From NCBI GenBank assembly GCA_022605955.1, contig JAKCOZ010000003.1:45534761-45598760 (forward strand): 64,000 nt of DNA. The letters are read 5' to 3'. The position numbers and the translations under genes were made by a program. The notes below the pieces were generated by a model. The model was not told the DNA's origin and did no database searches. It was given only the letters and a program-made list of their open reading frames with translations. How positions within the stretch are numbered: position 1 is the first letter of the stretch; each line of letters starts with the position of its first letter. Origin of the DNA: Rallus limicola. Lineage: Eukaryota; Chordata; Aves; Gruiformes; Rallidae. Of this stretch, positions 27,901-40,884 are shown one piece after another.

Positions 27901-30092
27901 AGGGACTGAATTTATGTGGACCCCATGGTCCACTAGAACAATAGAAACTTTGAATTGCTTGTTCTTTCCTTGTGTGGCTCTCCCCTCGTTTTGGAAAGTG
28001 ACTCACAGGCTAGGCCTGCCATAGTTGCCAAAAAATGATGTAATTTGGATAATGTAATATCCCACATACAAACCAAAGTCTGTTTAGAAATTGGGCTGAC
28101 AAGAGCAAAAAGGAAATAGCTACATATCAGATGCATATCTCAAACTTTAAATCAGTGTAACTGTGTGTTTGCTTATTAAGCATACAGGTAGTGCAAAAAG
28201 TGGAAGAAAAGCTGCGGTGTTCCTTGAACCATGTTTTCAGATGATCACAGGCTGGGCAATCCTGTTATCTTGTCTGCCTTGTGCAAGGAGCAGTTCATGC
28301 AGCCAAGCTGTGTCAGATGAGGGAATTGATCTGGTCAAACATATGTCTTGTGGTGTTGCATTAGTCCTGCAGTATCAGTTCCCTGGCTACACTCTCTGGA
28401 GCATTGGTGGTGCCAAAAAGAGGAGTGGAGAATAAGGAGGGAAGAGGGGAAGCATCTTGTTCAGTGGCCATCTATCTGTACCTTAAAATAACTTTGAGAT
28501 TAGCCTCACTAGAATGTGTAGGTGTTTACACTTGAAATTGTCAAACGTATTGACAAGAGAAGTTTCTTTGTGTCCACTACCACATGGTTGAAAAAGTCAG
28601 TGTTTTCTGATGGTGGTAAGACCTGGGGAAGGTCTGTCTTGGGAAGGTCTGGCCTGGGGAGTGACTTGCCATCCCTGTAACACCCTTACTGAGGTGGCTT
28701 AGGGTGGTCTAACCTTGATGTGCAGAGGACAGGAGTCCTGGCCAGAGCCCAGCATAGGCAGGTGAAGTGCTGTGAACCTGCAATGAATGAGGCCAGGGCC
28801 AAAGTCTTCACCCTTGTAAAATGGCAAAGCCAACTTGGCAAATGAGAAAATGCCAACAGGTAAGATTTCATAGAAGTCTTATAAGTTTTGTTTCTTCCTT
28901 CTCCTTTTGTTCCTCTTCAGTCTCTGGCAGATGTATCAACTTGAATTCTGCTGCTTTGGGAAAGTACGTGGAATTTCATTTGCAACTAACCACCATGATT
29001 TCAAATGTCTGACCCTAGCCTGGAAATGCAGTATACAGTGTATCTCCAAGATAAATGAACCAAGCAGTGTGTTTCTTATTACTTTATCTCTGTGTTCTGT
29101 ATTAAATACCAAATAGTGAATAGAAACTGGTATGTAAAGTGACCCACCTGTATTAAGCACAGCACTAAGCAAGATAAGTCTACATGTTCAGTCTGTGCAC
29201 TTTGTATCCCTGTGTGATATAGTGCTGGCTATGTCTCTTACAGCAGCGTGCTTTGCTGCTCCTGTTTATTGTAACCAGAACACAGACAGATGTTCCTGGT
29301 AAGACTGTTAAATTATGATGAATTTGAGTTCAATATTATATTTAAAACTCCTCCTTCTTAAAGAGCTGCTTGCTCTTTGACTGTCCCTAACCCGAATCAC
29401 ATCCTGGACCTGTAAGTTAAAAGGAATTAGAAGGGGTGGTTATCTGACTGTCTTCCACTTTTGGAGCAGGATTTCCCACTTACATACTGAAGTGACAGGT
29501 ACCATCAGAAAAGATTACTCTTCCACTAGTCTGTAGCTAAAAATTATTGAATGTCAGATATTGTTCTTCCTGACACAGTAATTGTTCTTCAGAGATCAGA
29601 AGTGCATTGACCAAAAGATACCCACAGCGCCTTTATAAACCAGGTGTAAAAAAACACACTCAGAAATTTGAGTGAAGCATTAAGAGACCAAAATATTGAA
29701 TTGCTTGACAAAACTTACGCAAAACAAAAACGGGTTGCAGTGCATTCCTATGTTTATTTCAAGCCTTGACCCTGAGTTACATCCACACTACTTCAGTATT
29801 TCTAGATGCTTGAGTGTCTGTCTGTACACACTCTGCTCTCCCTTGAAATGTACAGACTCCTCTCTGAAAAGTCTGGCAATAGGAACTCACATGTGTTGAA
29901 CAGAGCTGAAATGTTTCCAACACTTAGAGTGAAGCTTCGTTGTGTCAGAATTTGTGAATTGAAAACTGAGTAACTGTGTGGGGCTGTTGGGCAGCCTTAT
30001 GCATGTGTATGTAAGCATACATACTTCTAATGGAGGTTACAATCACAAAAATAACTTAATCTTGGTAAAATAGCAACAGATGAATCAAAAAT

Positions 30093-30108
30093 GGGGGGGC
30101 AGGGAGGG
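30093..30108 (+). other. G-rich tract able to form a G-quadruplex
   Basis: G7 at 30093-30099, G3 at 30102-30104 and G3 at 30106-30108 fit the G3N1-7 quadruplex pattern when the first run is split. It lies in intron 2 on the coding strand and is not inside a recognised repeat. No function is visible. Confidence 0.3.
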
Positions 30109-32132
30109 CAGACACACAATGTGACACACAGGGCATGCAACTGCCACCAAAACTGGCTTTTTTGAAAGGATGTGAGATGAAAGCAGTGGCAATTACTGAA
30201 ATGTACAAAAACAAGAAGTAGGATTAAGATATGTTGTGCAGGTATTTTGTCATAGAAAATTGTCATTTTGACAGAATTAAACAGAGACCGAAAAAGACTT
30301 ACTTAAACCACAGCACAATAATTCTTTACAGGTTAGGTTTTTAGTCTTACACCCTCTACTGCTGCCTGTTTAAATAACAGGGATGGATACAATACAAATA
30401 ATACAAAGGCAGCATTTGAGTTCTGGCCACTGTGGTTCTGGTGGTAATTGGCAATATAAACACTGTGTCATTTTTCTAATAAAACTAATTCAAGTAAAGG
30501 CAGATGTGTGGTTACAGCTATATCACTGTAAAGCATGGGGCTGCCCCTTAATTAAAATGAAGATATTTGCTTGATTTTAAAACAAAATTGTGCATATAAA
30601 ACTTGTTTGATTAGGAGCCCCATAGAAATGCTTCCAAAATTTGCATATAAGAGGGCCTAATTAACAATAACACCCAACATGAGAGAGATTGGGAGACAAT
30701 CGTTTCCCAGTAAGCACTGCCAGTAGTAGAATGCTTGTCTATTGAAATTAGTTTTACAATGTAATGCGGGGGATGGGCAGGGAGGAGAGGGGGCAAAAAC
30801 ACACAGGGGCACAGATCATTCTGAAAGATCCAAGTTTAGTTTCCCTCTAAACCTAGAGTTTCCTTTACTGTTTCTTACTCCACATGGTTCATGCTTTTCT
30901 GTCCAATTATTGTAAATACTTAAGCCTGAGATCGTGGTGTGCTGCTTGTACAGTGCTGTGGTGGCAGGAGGATAGTATTTCCAAAGCAAGTCAGAATAGG
31001 GCTGAGAAGCAGTGTTTATGTAAAGTAAGCTGTGTGAAAGGAGCATGCTATAATTCAGGAATTACATATATATTTATAAATGTAGAATTAAGTTACTCAT
31101 GATTTAGCTAACAAGCTGTTTGGATCTTAAGACTGCATCTGCCACCACAGTGGTATTGAAAACAGTTTATCTTTCATGTTACATGTTTGTAAAAGAATCA
31201 ATTGGCAAAGGAAAAAAACTTATTCTGAAGAATACATACTTACACTCTTTCCCTTCCAAGCCATACTAAACACAAAGAACTCTTGTGCAGGTATCTAGAA
31301 AAGAATAAGTTTCAGCTCTTTCTCTGAGCAACAGGGGTACCTTGAGTTTGAACATTATGCTGTGCATAGGCTGGGCACATTCTGATATCTTTCAGTTGAG
31401 CAAGGAGAAGTAAAGATTATGTACTTGCAACAATCGGCAGACGGACAAAAGAATTAGTCTGAGATTTCTCTCAATGCCAGGTTCACCCTGCTACGGTGCA
31501 CAAATATAACGTATTTTTATTGAATAGCAATCTAAGCTATGAGAAGAGTATTAGTGGAAGAAACATTTACTGTTAAATACTTTGGTTTCTGGTAGCTATC
31601 AAATGTGTTCATTTAACTTGTTGCTCAGGTGGGAGATGTGTACCTCATCCACCCTGTTTATTTTCCATCCCCACTTGTCCTGAATGTATGTTTGGTTTTA
31701 CTTGACCTTCTTCCACCCCCCCCCACTTTGACCTGTCACCTGGATGTGCTTTTGGACTGCCTGTTTCTCACAGCAGTGTCCAGAACACACATAGCATGAG
31801 TGACAGATGTTGGTTAAAAGTTGAGCAACTGTGTGGGCAGTACTTGGACTTGCTCAGCTCTTGAATGCCCTTGGATTTGAAATGACATTTGACTTGTTTA
31901 ATTGCCATGCCTCAGATACTTGTCTTGGACGTTAGTGTCAAAATTCCTCAAATGTCTATATAGACATCTACAACATCCTTCCAACTTACTGGATTTCAGT
32001 TGCCATAAGGAACTTTGCAGTTCTGGTTTTGGTTTCTTCTCTATGAAGGCTTATTTGTTCCCTTTGAGAGGCCTACTTCTGACAGACCCATAGCACCTGA
32101 AATGTGGGTGTGAATTTATATGGCAAGATTTT

Positions 32133-32160
32133 GGGGGGGGTGGGGGGTGGGCTGCAGGGG
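32133..32160 (+). other. G-quadruplex-type motif at the left edge of the LTR-like element
   Basis: The runs G8 (32133-32140), G6 (32142-32147), G3 (32149-32151) and G4 (32157-32160), with loops of 1, 1 and 5 bases, are a textbook quadruplex pattern. It marks the 5' boundary of the LTR-like element and may be part of it. Structure and function are inferred only. Confidence 0.45.
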
Positions 32161-32751
32161 TGGCTTCTGTGAGAAACTGCTAGAAGCTTCCCATAGGTCT
32201 GATAGAGCCAATACTAGCTGGCTTTGAGACTGACCTGCTCTGACCAAGGCTGAACCCATCAGCAGCAGAGGTGTAATGCCTTTGGGATGACATGATTCAG
32301 AAGGTAAAAACGAAAAACCAAACTAGTGTCAGCTTTTGCAGTCAGAGAGAGGAGTTGAGAAGATGGGTCAGTGAAAGAAGTGGGGGGAGGAGGTGATCCA
32401 GGCACTGAAACAGGGATTTCCCTGCAGCCTGTGAAGAAAACCAGGGTGATGCAGGTTGTCCCCCTGCAGCCTGTGGAGGTCTGTGGTAGAACAGAGATTC
32501 CATATAAAACTTGTAGAGAACCCCAGGCTGATTCAGATGGAGGTTACTGAAGGGGGCTGTGCTGCTGTGGTAAGCCTGTGCCAGAGCAAGTTCCTCACAG
32601 GACCTGTAGACCTCTGGAGAGAGTAGCCCAGGCCAGAGCACTAGCAGGACTTGTGACCCCATGGGGGACCCATGTTGGAACAGTACATGAAGAACTGCAG
32701 GGAAGGAGTCATGTTGGAAAAGTTGGTGGAGGACTGTTTGACAGGGCATGT

Positions 32752-32953
32752 TCAGATTAGATGTTAGGAAAACATTTTTTACTGAAAGAGTTGTCAGGTC
32801 CTGGAACAGGCCACCCAGGGAGGCGGTTGAGTGACCATCCCTGGATGTGCTTAATAAAAGGGTATATCAGGTACTTAGGGATATGGTTTAGCATAGGACA
32901 GGAATGGTTGGACTTGGTGATCTTAAAGGTCTTTTCCAACCTTGTGATTCTAC
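32752..32953 (+). mobile_element. CR1 fragment nested in the LTR-like element
   Basis: About 200 bp of CR1 3' sequence starts at TTCAGATTAGATGTTAGG and runs through CTGGAACAGGCCACCCAGGG and TTGGTGATCTTAAAGGTC to TTCCAACCTTGTGATTCTAC. It interrupts the LTR-like element. The element's text stops before the CR1 and resumes after it with GAGAGAACCCATGCTGAGC. The pentamer CATGT occurs immediately on both sides (32747-32751 and 32954-32958) and looks like a target-site duplication. This CR1 therefore inserted after the LTR-like element. Confidence 0.85.
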
Positions 32954-35900
32954 CATGTGAGAGAACCCATGCTGAGCAGGGGAAGAGTGTGAAGAGTCCT
33001 CCTGAGGAGGAAGGAGCAGCAGAGATGATGTGTGATGAACTGACCGTAACCCCTCCCTTTCCCTATCCCCTTGTGCTGTTTGGGTAGGGGGGAGGAGGAA
33101 GACAATTTGAGAGTAAAGTTAAGCATGGGAATAAGGAAGGGGTGCGGGGAGGTGCTTAAGATTTGGCTTAATTTCTCATTACTCTAGTCTGCTTTGTTTG
33201 GTGATTTTTCTCAAGTTGAGTCTGTCTTGCCAGTGATGGTAATTACTGATCTCTCCTTGTCCTTACCCCTCAGCCCCAAAGCCTTTCATTATATTTTCTT
33301 TCCCCTGTCCAGCTGAGGAGGATGGTGATGGAGCGGCTTTGGTGGGCACCTGGCTTACTGACAGGGTCAACCCACCACAGCAGGTTTGATTTTTTTAATG
33401 AAGCTTCTAGCATGCATCTGCATAGTCTGATGTAGAGCATAATCTGTGGGTGGTGTTTGGGTGGTGGGTGTGAGGAAGGACATACGCAGGTATAGAATGA
33501 ACATAGTTTTTGAATGTCAAGGAACTGGATGTTTGACACTAGGATAAACGTCTGATAGTAAATATGTTGAAAGTGGCTGAATACTTTATTACATGTGGAT
33601 GGGGTCACTTTGCCTTTGTACAAAATATGACTTGGCAACCAGATGGAGATCTGCTTTTCCACTCCGGGGAAGCTCCCTTTACTGTAGGGTGGAGAAGAAA
33701 ACACACTATGAATCTAGGGATCTGGGAAGTGGCTGTCTCCAGAAATGTCTTACACTGGTAACCCGGTACTAGAAGCAGTTGAAATTTTACTAGCTGATTC
33801 TGTTATGAGGGAGCAAGAATGGCAAAAGGACTCTGCTAACTTCCTCTTTTTCTGTTTGAAGTAGAGGAAAGTTGTTGAAAGAGGCTTTGGGTGTTTTTGC
33901 AGCCTAGTGAGAAAACAACTTGCCTCTCAGCACAGGAAGAATTTGGATGTAGATGTGGGAATTCAGCTGAGCATTTCATTGCAAGAACATTTGTACTCCT
34001 GAAACACAGTCTTAAGAGTGCAATGCTCTTGTTCAAAATTAGGAACTGTTAAGTTTCTTTGAATATGCATATTAGCTTTCCTGCAGAGAAAGAATATGGA
34101 GGTATTTTGATTACTTTGCATCTTCATATGGAAAGCTGAAGTAAAATATGCTGTTTAAGGATTTGGCTGAGTATCAAAGGAAGTGTGCAGAAGTTCTGCA
34201 TAACATACTTTTTAAATCTTAGATGAAGAGGAATGTCTAAGGATGAAGGCACTGGGTATCAGAGTTAGAACTGTACATTCTTTAGTTGCAAGTAGTATCT
34301 GCTAGTGTAATTGTGCACATACTCCAATGTGCTCTTTCCTCTCTTTTTGTAAGAATTTCTTGAGCAATTTTAGATTCAGTATTTCAGCAAAATCTACTGT
34401 GACCACAGGCAACTCCCCTTTCTTGGTCAAGTACATCTTCCAGTGCTCATATCCAGACTTCTGATAACATCAGCTGAATTGATCTCAGTGGATCTTGTGC
34501 ATTCCTTGCAGACAGGAAAATCTTCCCTTTGCTGGGATACTGCTGCATTTTGTTCTTCACCTGCACTAACAGACATCACTCTTCCACATCCCCTTTAAGA
34601 GCCCTATCAATGCTGTCTACTGGACTTTCTCTTCCCTACTGTAAATCTTGCTATCCTGGCATCCATCCTGCCAGTCCCCCTTATCTGGTTGCTGATGTGG
34701 TCAGCTCTTCCTGCCCATTTCTCTTATTGACAGGAACTGTGTGGTGTGGTGACGGTTGCACTCCTCTTCCTCTCCCCTGTGGCAGTTGCTTTCCCAGCAC
34801 TGGTGGATGACTAGCATCTCCACACTTTCCACCACTGCCTTGCCTTCCACACAGGCTGTTTGATTATTTGTATTGTTTCTTTAATGTTCTTGGCAACATT
34901 TTCCACATGCTGCAGAAGACATTGCCATGAAAGCTAGTAGCATCTCCATGGCCATCTTTTACAGCAGGACTTGTATTGCCCGTAATGGTCAGTCTCTGTG
35001 GTTTGTAATTTACTGGCAGATCAAAATACTCAAGCCCTCCTTAAACCATAGAAAAACATGCCCTACAAATCGTAGGAGGAAGTGGGGATCCAGGTTGAGA
35101 GTTGTGTGGCTTCTGGCTGTAACTGCAGCAGCATCTCCTCAGGCCAGCACTGTGCATGTGCTGTACTTGCTTCAGATAAAATGTGGAGAAGCAGAAGGAG
35201 GAAACGGAGGAGCAAATTTGCAGATCAAAATAGCAACCTAAGTCACTTAGGACTGTCTATGGCTGAGGGTTAACAAGCAGTGATGGTTTGCTAATTAACT
35301 TGATTGAAGTATCTAGGTCGTTAATAGGCTTGACAGCATGGCAAATTGACTCTAAATATTTTTTTGGTTCAAGTTCATGGGTATAAAGGATATTTTTTCT
35401 GTTAAATTGTTGGTTGGCTGTGGATCAGAGACCCTGTGTTAATGGCTCATTATTAAGAAAATCAAGAGTGCTCCAGTAAAGCATTGTAATGTTTGTTCTC
35501 TCTTGTCCTATTAACTTCCACTTCAATAAACACAGTTGCAGTAAGTGTCTTTGGAGGAGTCTCAGTACAATAGCAACATGTAGCCTTTTTATATGAAATG
35601 CCATGTTAGCCCCTATCCTTCTTAATACAATAATCTTTGTTGTAGCAATAGTGAGGTGAACTTCACTAGCCTAAAAATTAGTTCCCTAATGAAGGGAGGT
35701 TGATCAGGATGCTTGGGTGTCTCCTGTGTTTCACTTCGGTGATTTCAAAATAAAAAAGACATGGGCTACTACCATCTAATACAGAGGTTTTTGTGTTACT
35801 TTCTGTGCCTGAAAGTGTTCAGAGGTCTTGGGGGAGGTGGTAAAGGCATATTTCCCAATAGGGAACTGTGTTGGTTGAAGCAATGCGCACCAGCACAGCT

Positions 35901-36430
35901 TCTCTGTAGTTTTTGATTTCTCAGAGAAATGACTTTTCTAGAAATCAATGGGCAAACTATTTTCTTGGGTTCTGAACATCAGTGCTTGCTAGAGAGTTAG
36001 AACAATCTGCAATACAGCTGGAAACACAACTTACATTGTAGGACATAAACTCCATAACTAGTCTCTAAAACTTGTTTTAGAAGTTGAGAAGTTTTAGTGA
36101 TTGTGATTTTAAATGTCTTCCACTTTTATTTTATCTCCATGCATGGACAAGGAAAAAGAGCATTTTGTTTTACATTTGCTGCGGTGTGTAAACCAATAAA
36201 GCTTCCCTTAAGTAGTCTTACACATCTTAAAAGTGTTTTAATAAGTCTTTCCATGCATGCAGCATATTGTATTTAAGCAGTGTGAACAAAAATGGGTATA
36301 GCATTCTGTGTGGGACTGTACAACTGCTGTGTGCAACGCTGTCAGGTTGAGGTAGCACTGGCAAGGTGTTGCTCGCCTCTTGGCTTTTCTGCTGGTGGTT
36401 GACATGATGACAATACCTAGAGGTATTAAT

Positions 36431-37169
36431 AGAATCATAGACTGGTCTGAATTGGAAGGGGCCTCAAGGATCACAAAGTTCCAACCCCCTGCCACGGGCA
36501 GGGACACCAACCTCAGGCTGGATCTCAGGCCCAGGGCCCCATCCAACCTGGTCTTAAACACCTCCAGGGATGGGGTATCCACCACCTCTCTGGGCAGCCT
36601 GTTCCAGCACCTCACTACTCTCTCTGTAAAGAACTTCTCCCTAATATCTAATCTAAACCTTCCCTCCTTTAGCTTCAATCCATTCCCCCTTGTCCTGCCA
36701 TTTTCTACCCTTTTTAAAAGTTGAATCCCCTCCTGTTTGTATGCTCCCTTCAGGTACTGGAAGGCTGCAATGAGGTCCCCCTGCTGCCTTCTCTTCTCTA
36801 GGCTGAACAAGCCAAGCTCCCCCAGCCTCTCTTTGTAGGGGAGGTGCTCCAGCCCTCTAATCATCTTTGTGGCCCTCCTCTGAACCCTCTACAACAGTTT
36901 TACATCTTGTATTGTGGGCCCCAGATCTGGACACGGGACTCCAGCTGGGGCCTCAGGAGGGCAGAGTAGAGAGGGACAATCATCTCCCTGTCCCTGCTGA
37001 CCACCCCTCTTCTGATGGAGCCCAGGATACCATTGGCCTTCTGAGCTGCAAGAGCACACTGCTGGCTCATGTTAAGTTTCTTGTCCACCAGAACCCCCAG
37101 GTGCTCCTCAGCAGGGCTACTCCCAGTCTGTAAGTCTGGAATTCCTCTGACCCAAGTGCAACACTTTGC
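36431..37169 (-). mobile_element. CR1 LINE fragment, about 740 bp, - orientation
   Basis: The segment opens with AGAATCATAGACTGGTCTGA, the reversed CR1 tail, and runs through the standard CR1 3' region into the ORF2 C-terminus. On the minus strand an open frame (up to about 36864) codes for the typical CR1 end of reverse transcriptase: [32 protein letters not shown] and [13 protein letters not shown]. Further upstream, a second frame at 37088-36900 carries [19 protein letters not shown] and [20 protein letters not shown]. The frames are broken, so the copy is dead. It is one of the better-preserved CR1 copies here. The 5' end is truncated at about 37169. Confidence 0.93.
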
Positions 37170-40100
37170 TATGTTGCCCTGAGTGGTGGCTGTGGTTGAA
37201 CGGTGTTACAGGACAGCAGAGTTTGGGTCAGCTGTGAACAAGTGTTGGTTGTGTTATAGTCTGTTAGTGAGAGTACGTGGGCTGGCTGGCGGGAGTAGAT
37301 GCTGATAGCTGTTTTCCTGATTCTGATCAGCAAAAAACACTTTTTTGTTTGAGTTGGGGGTGGGGAAGGCAGGCAATTGCTTTACTACAGGATGGAGGAA
37401 GATATTTTTATGCACTGGTACTTAAGTGCTATATGACTGTGGGGTTCTTTATTGGTGCATGGTGCCTATATAAGCCTGTTTGCCTTTACATCAGGTGCAG
37501 TCCCGGTAGCTCATGTTTGCTAGAACCTCTCATCTTGTGAAAGGCAGGGCCATAGCTGATTAAGTATTTCATGAACCTCTTCTACTGTCTTGGGTAACCT
37601 GAACACTGGGGCATAAATTGTAGATTTTTATCACTTGGTGATTACTCAGATTGATAGAGATGTTTTACTGTTTGTTCTTGGAGATGAGATTGTCTTGTTT
37701 GCGCAGATGTTGGGAACGGTGATCTCAAAACCCTTCAGCTGAATGCTGTCACCAGACACTGTGTATTTGTTGCATGAGATACTATTAATTACACTGTTAA
37801 ATTTTTACTATACTGATGGCAATCAGTCTCTTCTTCCTAGCCTAGTCTTTGAACTACAGCTTTGCTTTTGCTCTGTCCTATTGCCAATTGAAATGCATTA
37901 ATAGAAACCATTCCAGGGGAAGATTTTGGAGCATTGCAGCTAAATCGGTTTGGTTTAACGCTTAGTATCTCAGGTCCATCTTCTTAGAGGAAAGATTTTT
38001 ATCCCTGACTCCTAAATACTGTAAGAAAGATGAGTTTGAGATGCCAGTGACTGTTTTATTCAGCTTTTAGTCATATGTCATCAATAAAAATCCCAGCTAG
38101 CACTGACAAATTGTAGCCAGGTCTTCACCAGGAGCTTGTATGTATATATGTACTGCAGAGAAATTTTGGATAACACCCTTAGTGTAAATAGGTGCTAACT
38201 GGCTGTTTCAGGTCCCTGTAGAAAACACTATGTAGTTTAAAAAAACTGGGATAGTGATAAGGTCCTGGAGGATGCAATGCTGAGCTGCTGAGCACTCAGG
38301 ATTTTATTGGCTTTTTTGTGGGTTTTCTGTAATAGGAAGGCTCCTTATCTTCACTACTATAAAGCAATACCACAAATTTCTTGTTTTCAACTGTTTATGA
38401 TTTAAATGCTGTTATACTATTGCCTGCACTTTCTCACATCTACTGCAAGCCTGAACTGTAGCCATATGCTTATCAGAATTTTATAGGTTGTTACTGAGTA
38501 GGTAGGGGAGTAGTCTCTTTCTAACCACTGGAAGGTAAAATGGTGGAGAGTGTTGCTTGCATAACCCTGGAAAGGAAAAAAAAAAAGAGAAGGTAACTGC
38601 AGGTGCTGTGCATGGAGTTTCTCTCCTAAATGCCTTGGTTTTAAACTTATTCCTGTCTTGTGTTTATTTCTGACATGGGACAAAGTTTAAACTTTGTGAA
38701 TTCCCTCTTGTTGCTGTTTCACAGTGTTTACATAACACTAACTGCTTTTAACAACAGTTCAGCCTTTCACAAGCTGGTTCTTTCAGTCTTTTCACTTCCT
38801 TGACATCTTGTTCTCTCATCCATGTCTCTTAAGTCTCACTTGGCTGCTATCCTGCACCTCTCTTAGTCCTAGCTGCCTGTCTAGTAAATTTGTCTTGGGT
38901 CATTTTGTGGTTTCTGTGCCTGCTGTATACTTGCTGGTAGTTGCTTTCACAAAAGCAACCTTTGTCAGGTATTAGACAATAAAATACAAATACCTAAATC
39001 TGAACCAGTCCACTTGAACTGGTCAAGGATTCAGAACAGCATCCTGCCTTCTGCCATGCTTGAGTTTGGCTTCTTGCTCTGCAATAGGTGTTCTGTGTGG
39101 CCTTGACAGACTCATCAGCCTGTGCATCCTTTGGGGGGTTCTGCTGCCCCAACTGCATCAACTGCCATGTAAGTATGCAGGTCTGCAGGCAGAGCTGTGC
39201 CTTTCTCACCCATGCAACACACAAGCTGAGTCTACACCAGAGATACTTCACTTGGTCACTTTTTTACCCTACAAAACTGTGGATTACGGGCATAAACACA
39301 ATGATCACGTCTTTCATCTTCCCCGCAAAGAAGGGTAATAATAGCCTGTCCCTTCGGACAATTGAGGACGAATACTTGGATGGAAAGTACTGATAAGTGG
39401 TAACAGGCATATAAAATACCTTGATGTAAAAATTACTGTGTTTTGATGTTTCTTTATCTGTCCTAAGTGTGGCTAGCTTGACAGCTGTTAGAAACAACAC
39501 ACCTGGTGTTGCACTGGAGTTTGGGAGAAGGTGAACAAAAGATGCAGGTTTCCTGATAGGCAGGCTTAGTAGTAACTTCATCAAAGTCACGGTTAGATCA
39601 TTCCATAGAGACTACAGCTCTCTTTCTATGGATTTCGATAATTACTGCCAGGGTAGGGTACGGACTTTGGGTAAAGACTTACCATAACTGTGAATTAAGG
39701 TTAGTAGGTCTATTGCATAATGAAAATTGCTGGAGGGGGAGGGGGTTGGTTTTTGTGAGAGGGTACCTTAAATGAAGCCTTATTACCATACTGCAGCTGT
39801 AGAAGACATAATGGAGCAAAGCAAATTGCAGTAGCATGTAGCGAGACATTATAATGTGTAAGTCTAAACTATGTTGTTGGAGCCTACAATCACAGGGGGA
39901 AAAAACTTGTTTTCACATCATTTCCACATGAACAAATGCTGTACTACATAAAAGTGTGCTTATTATTGTGTTTATTTGTGTTTATCAAATCACTGACTGT
40001 ACAGGCTGGTGAAACGCTAAGTCTAGGTAACTTCACGTGGCAAACTTGACTTACCATCTTTTCACATAAAATCATGATTTGATTTGTAGGGCTGGCAGGA

Positions 40101-40860
40101 GACTCTTTCTGTTGCTTGTGGGATTCACTGTGGAGCTTGTCTGCACTACCTGAAATTTCATTTGTGATTTGAGTCTGTTTTCTGTCTGAAATTATGCTTT
40201 TTGGGACCACTAAGCCACCACCAGCCCCAGACTAACACAGGAAAGACTTGTGTTTCTGACACTGTGGTCTCTGCTGCCTGTTGGAGAAAGTGCTGCTAAA
40301 AGTGGTCAAGGCTTTGCAGCCAGATGACACAATTCAGTCTAAGTTATTGTATCTTGCACAGCATGTGAGGTTTTTAGGAGGGGACTGCTTCACCCTTTTC
40401 CCCCTTCTTATCCAAATAAAAAGCAATTCTTGAGTAAAAAGGGATACTTCTGACCATACCTTCCCCACCTACTTTTTTCCCCTGGTGCATTTGGACAATG
40501 ACTTAATATTTCCACCTCATATTGTCAGGTAATTTTTCTTGGGGAGAAAAAAACTTGCTGTGGCTGTTCAGCCTTTGCGAGTGTGGCAAGCTCCTTTTCT
40601 AGTACCACTTTCTACTCCACCTCTTCAGCATTTGTCCCCAGCCCCTGGCAGCTCTGAGCCAGGCCAAGAGCAGTGAGATAAGGTGAGGCATCTGTGTGAC
40701 CATCAGTCTGAGCTTTGTTAGCATTGCCTCAGCATGTTATCTTAAAGAGCAGTCTTCCAGTTTGTGGTTGATACCTGGTGCTAAATCTCAATGACTCTGC
40801 AAACAAAGATGACAGCAAAACAAAGAATTTCTGATTGCAAAGGTGGGGCACTGTGAGTGA

Positions 40861-40884
40861 CAGCACTCACAGATGTGAGTGCTG
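40861..40884. repeat. Perfect 10-bp inverted repeat (hairpin)
   Basis: CAGCACTCAC and GTGAGTGCTG form a perfect 10-bp stem around the 4-base loop AGAT in intron 2. It is not part of a recognised repeat. It could be chance. The stem is too short for a typical microRNA precursor. Confidence 0.5.

Larger units (their letters stand above)
32132..33379 (+). mobile_element. LTR-like interspersed element, interrupted by a CR1
   Basis: This block of about 1.25 kb differs from its surroundings. It has G-rich runs, degenerate tandem units around CTGCAGCCTGTGG and CATGTTGGAA (the latter at 32671 and 32710, period 39), the purine block CCTGAGGAGGAAGGAGCAGC near 33000 and the closing motif GGGTCAACCCACCACA, ending in CA at 33379. 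I recognise this series from memory as a high-copy LTR-type (probable solo endogenous-retrovirus LTR) element of neoavian birds, but I cannot name the family. It has no coding capacity. Open frames on both strands inside it (such as 32342-32749 minus) come from the repeated units. The left edge is approximate. The right edge is better supported. A CR1 copy splits it at 32752-32953. Confidence 0.6.

Noticed and set aside
28624..28660. Partial repeat of GGGAAGGTCTG units
   Set aside because: There are only two imperfect copies with period about 16. This is too short and degenerate to call a meaningful repeat.
32342..32749. 135-codon open frame on the minus strand
   Set aside because: It lies entirely in the LTR-like element and is produced by its repeated units. 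It has no protein family signal.
34927..35241. 104-codon open frame on the plus strand in intron 2
   Set aside because: It has no recognisable domain, no supporting splice sites and a composition like its surroundings. I take it as a chance frame.
36238..36864. 208-codon open frame on the minus strand, longest in the window
   Set aside because: Its first part is the C-terminus of CR1 reverse transcriptase ([21 protein letters not shown]). The rest runs out of the CR1 into unrelated intron DNA. It is not a host gene.
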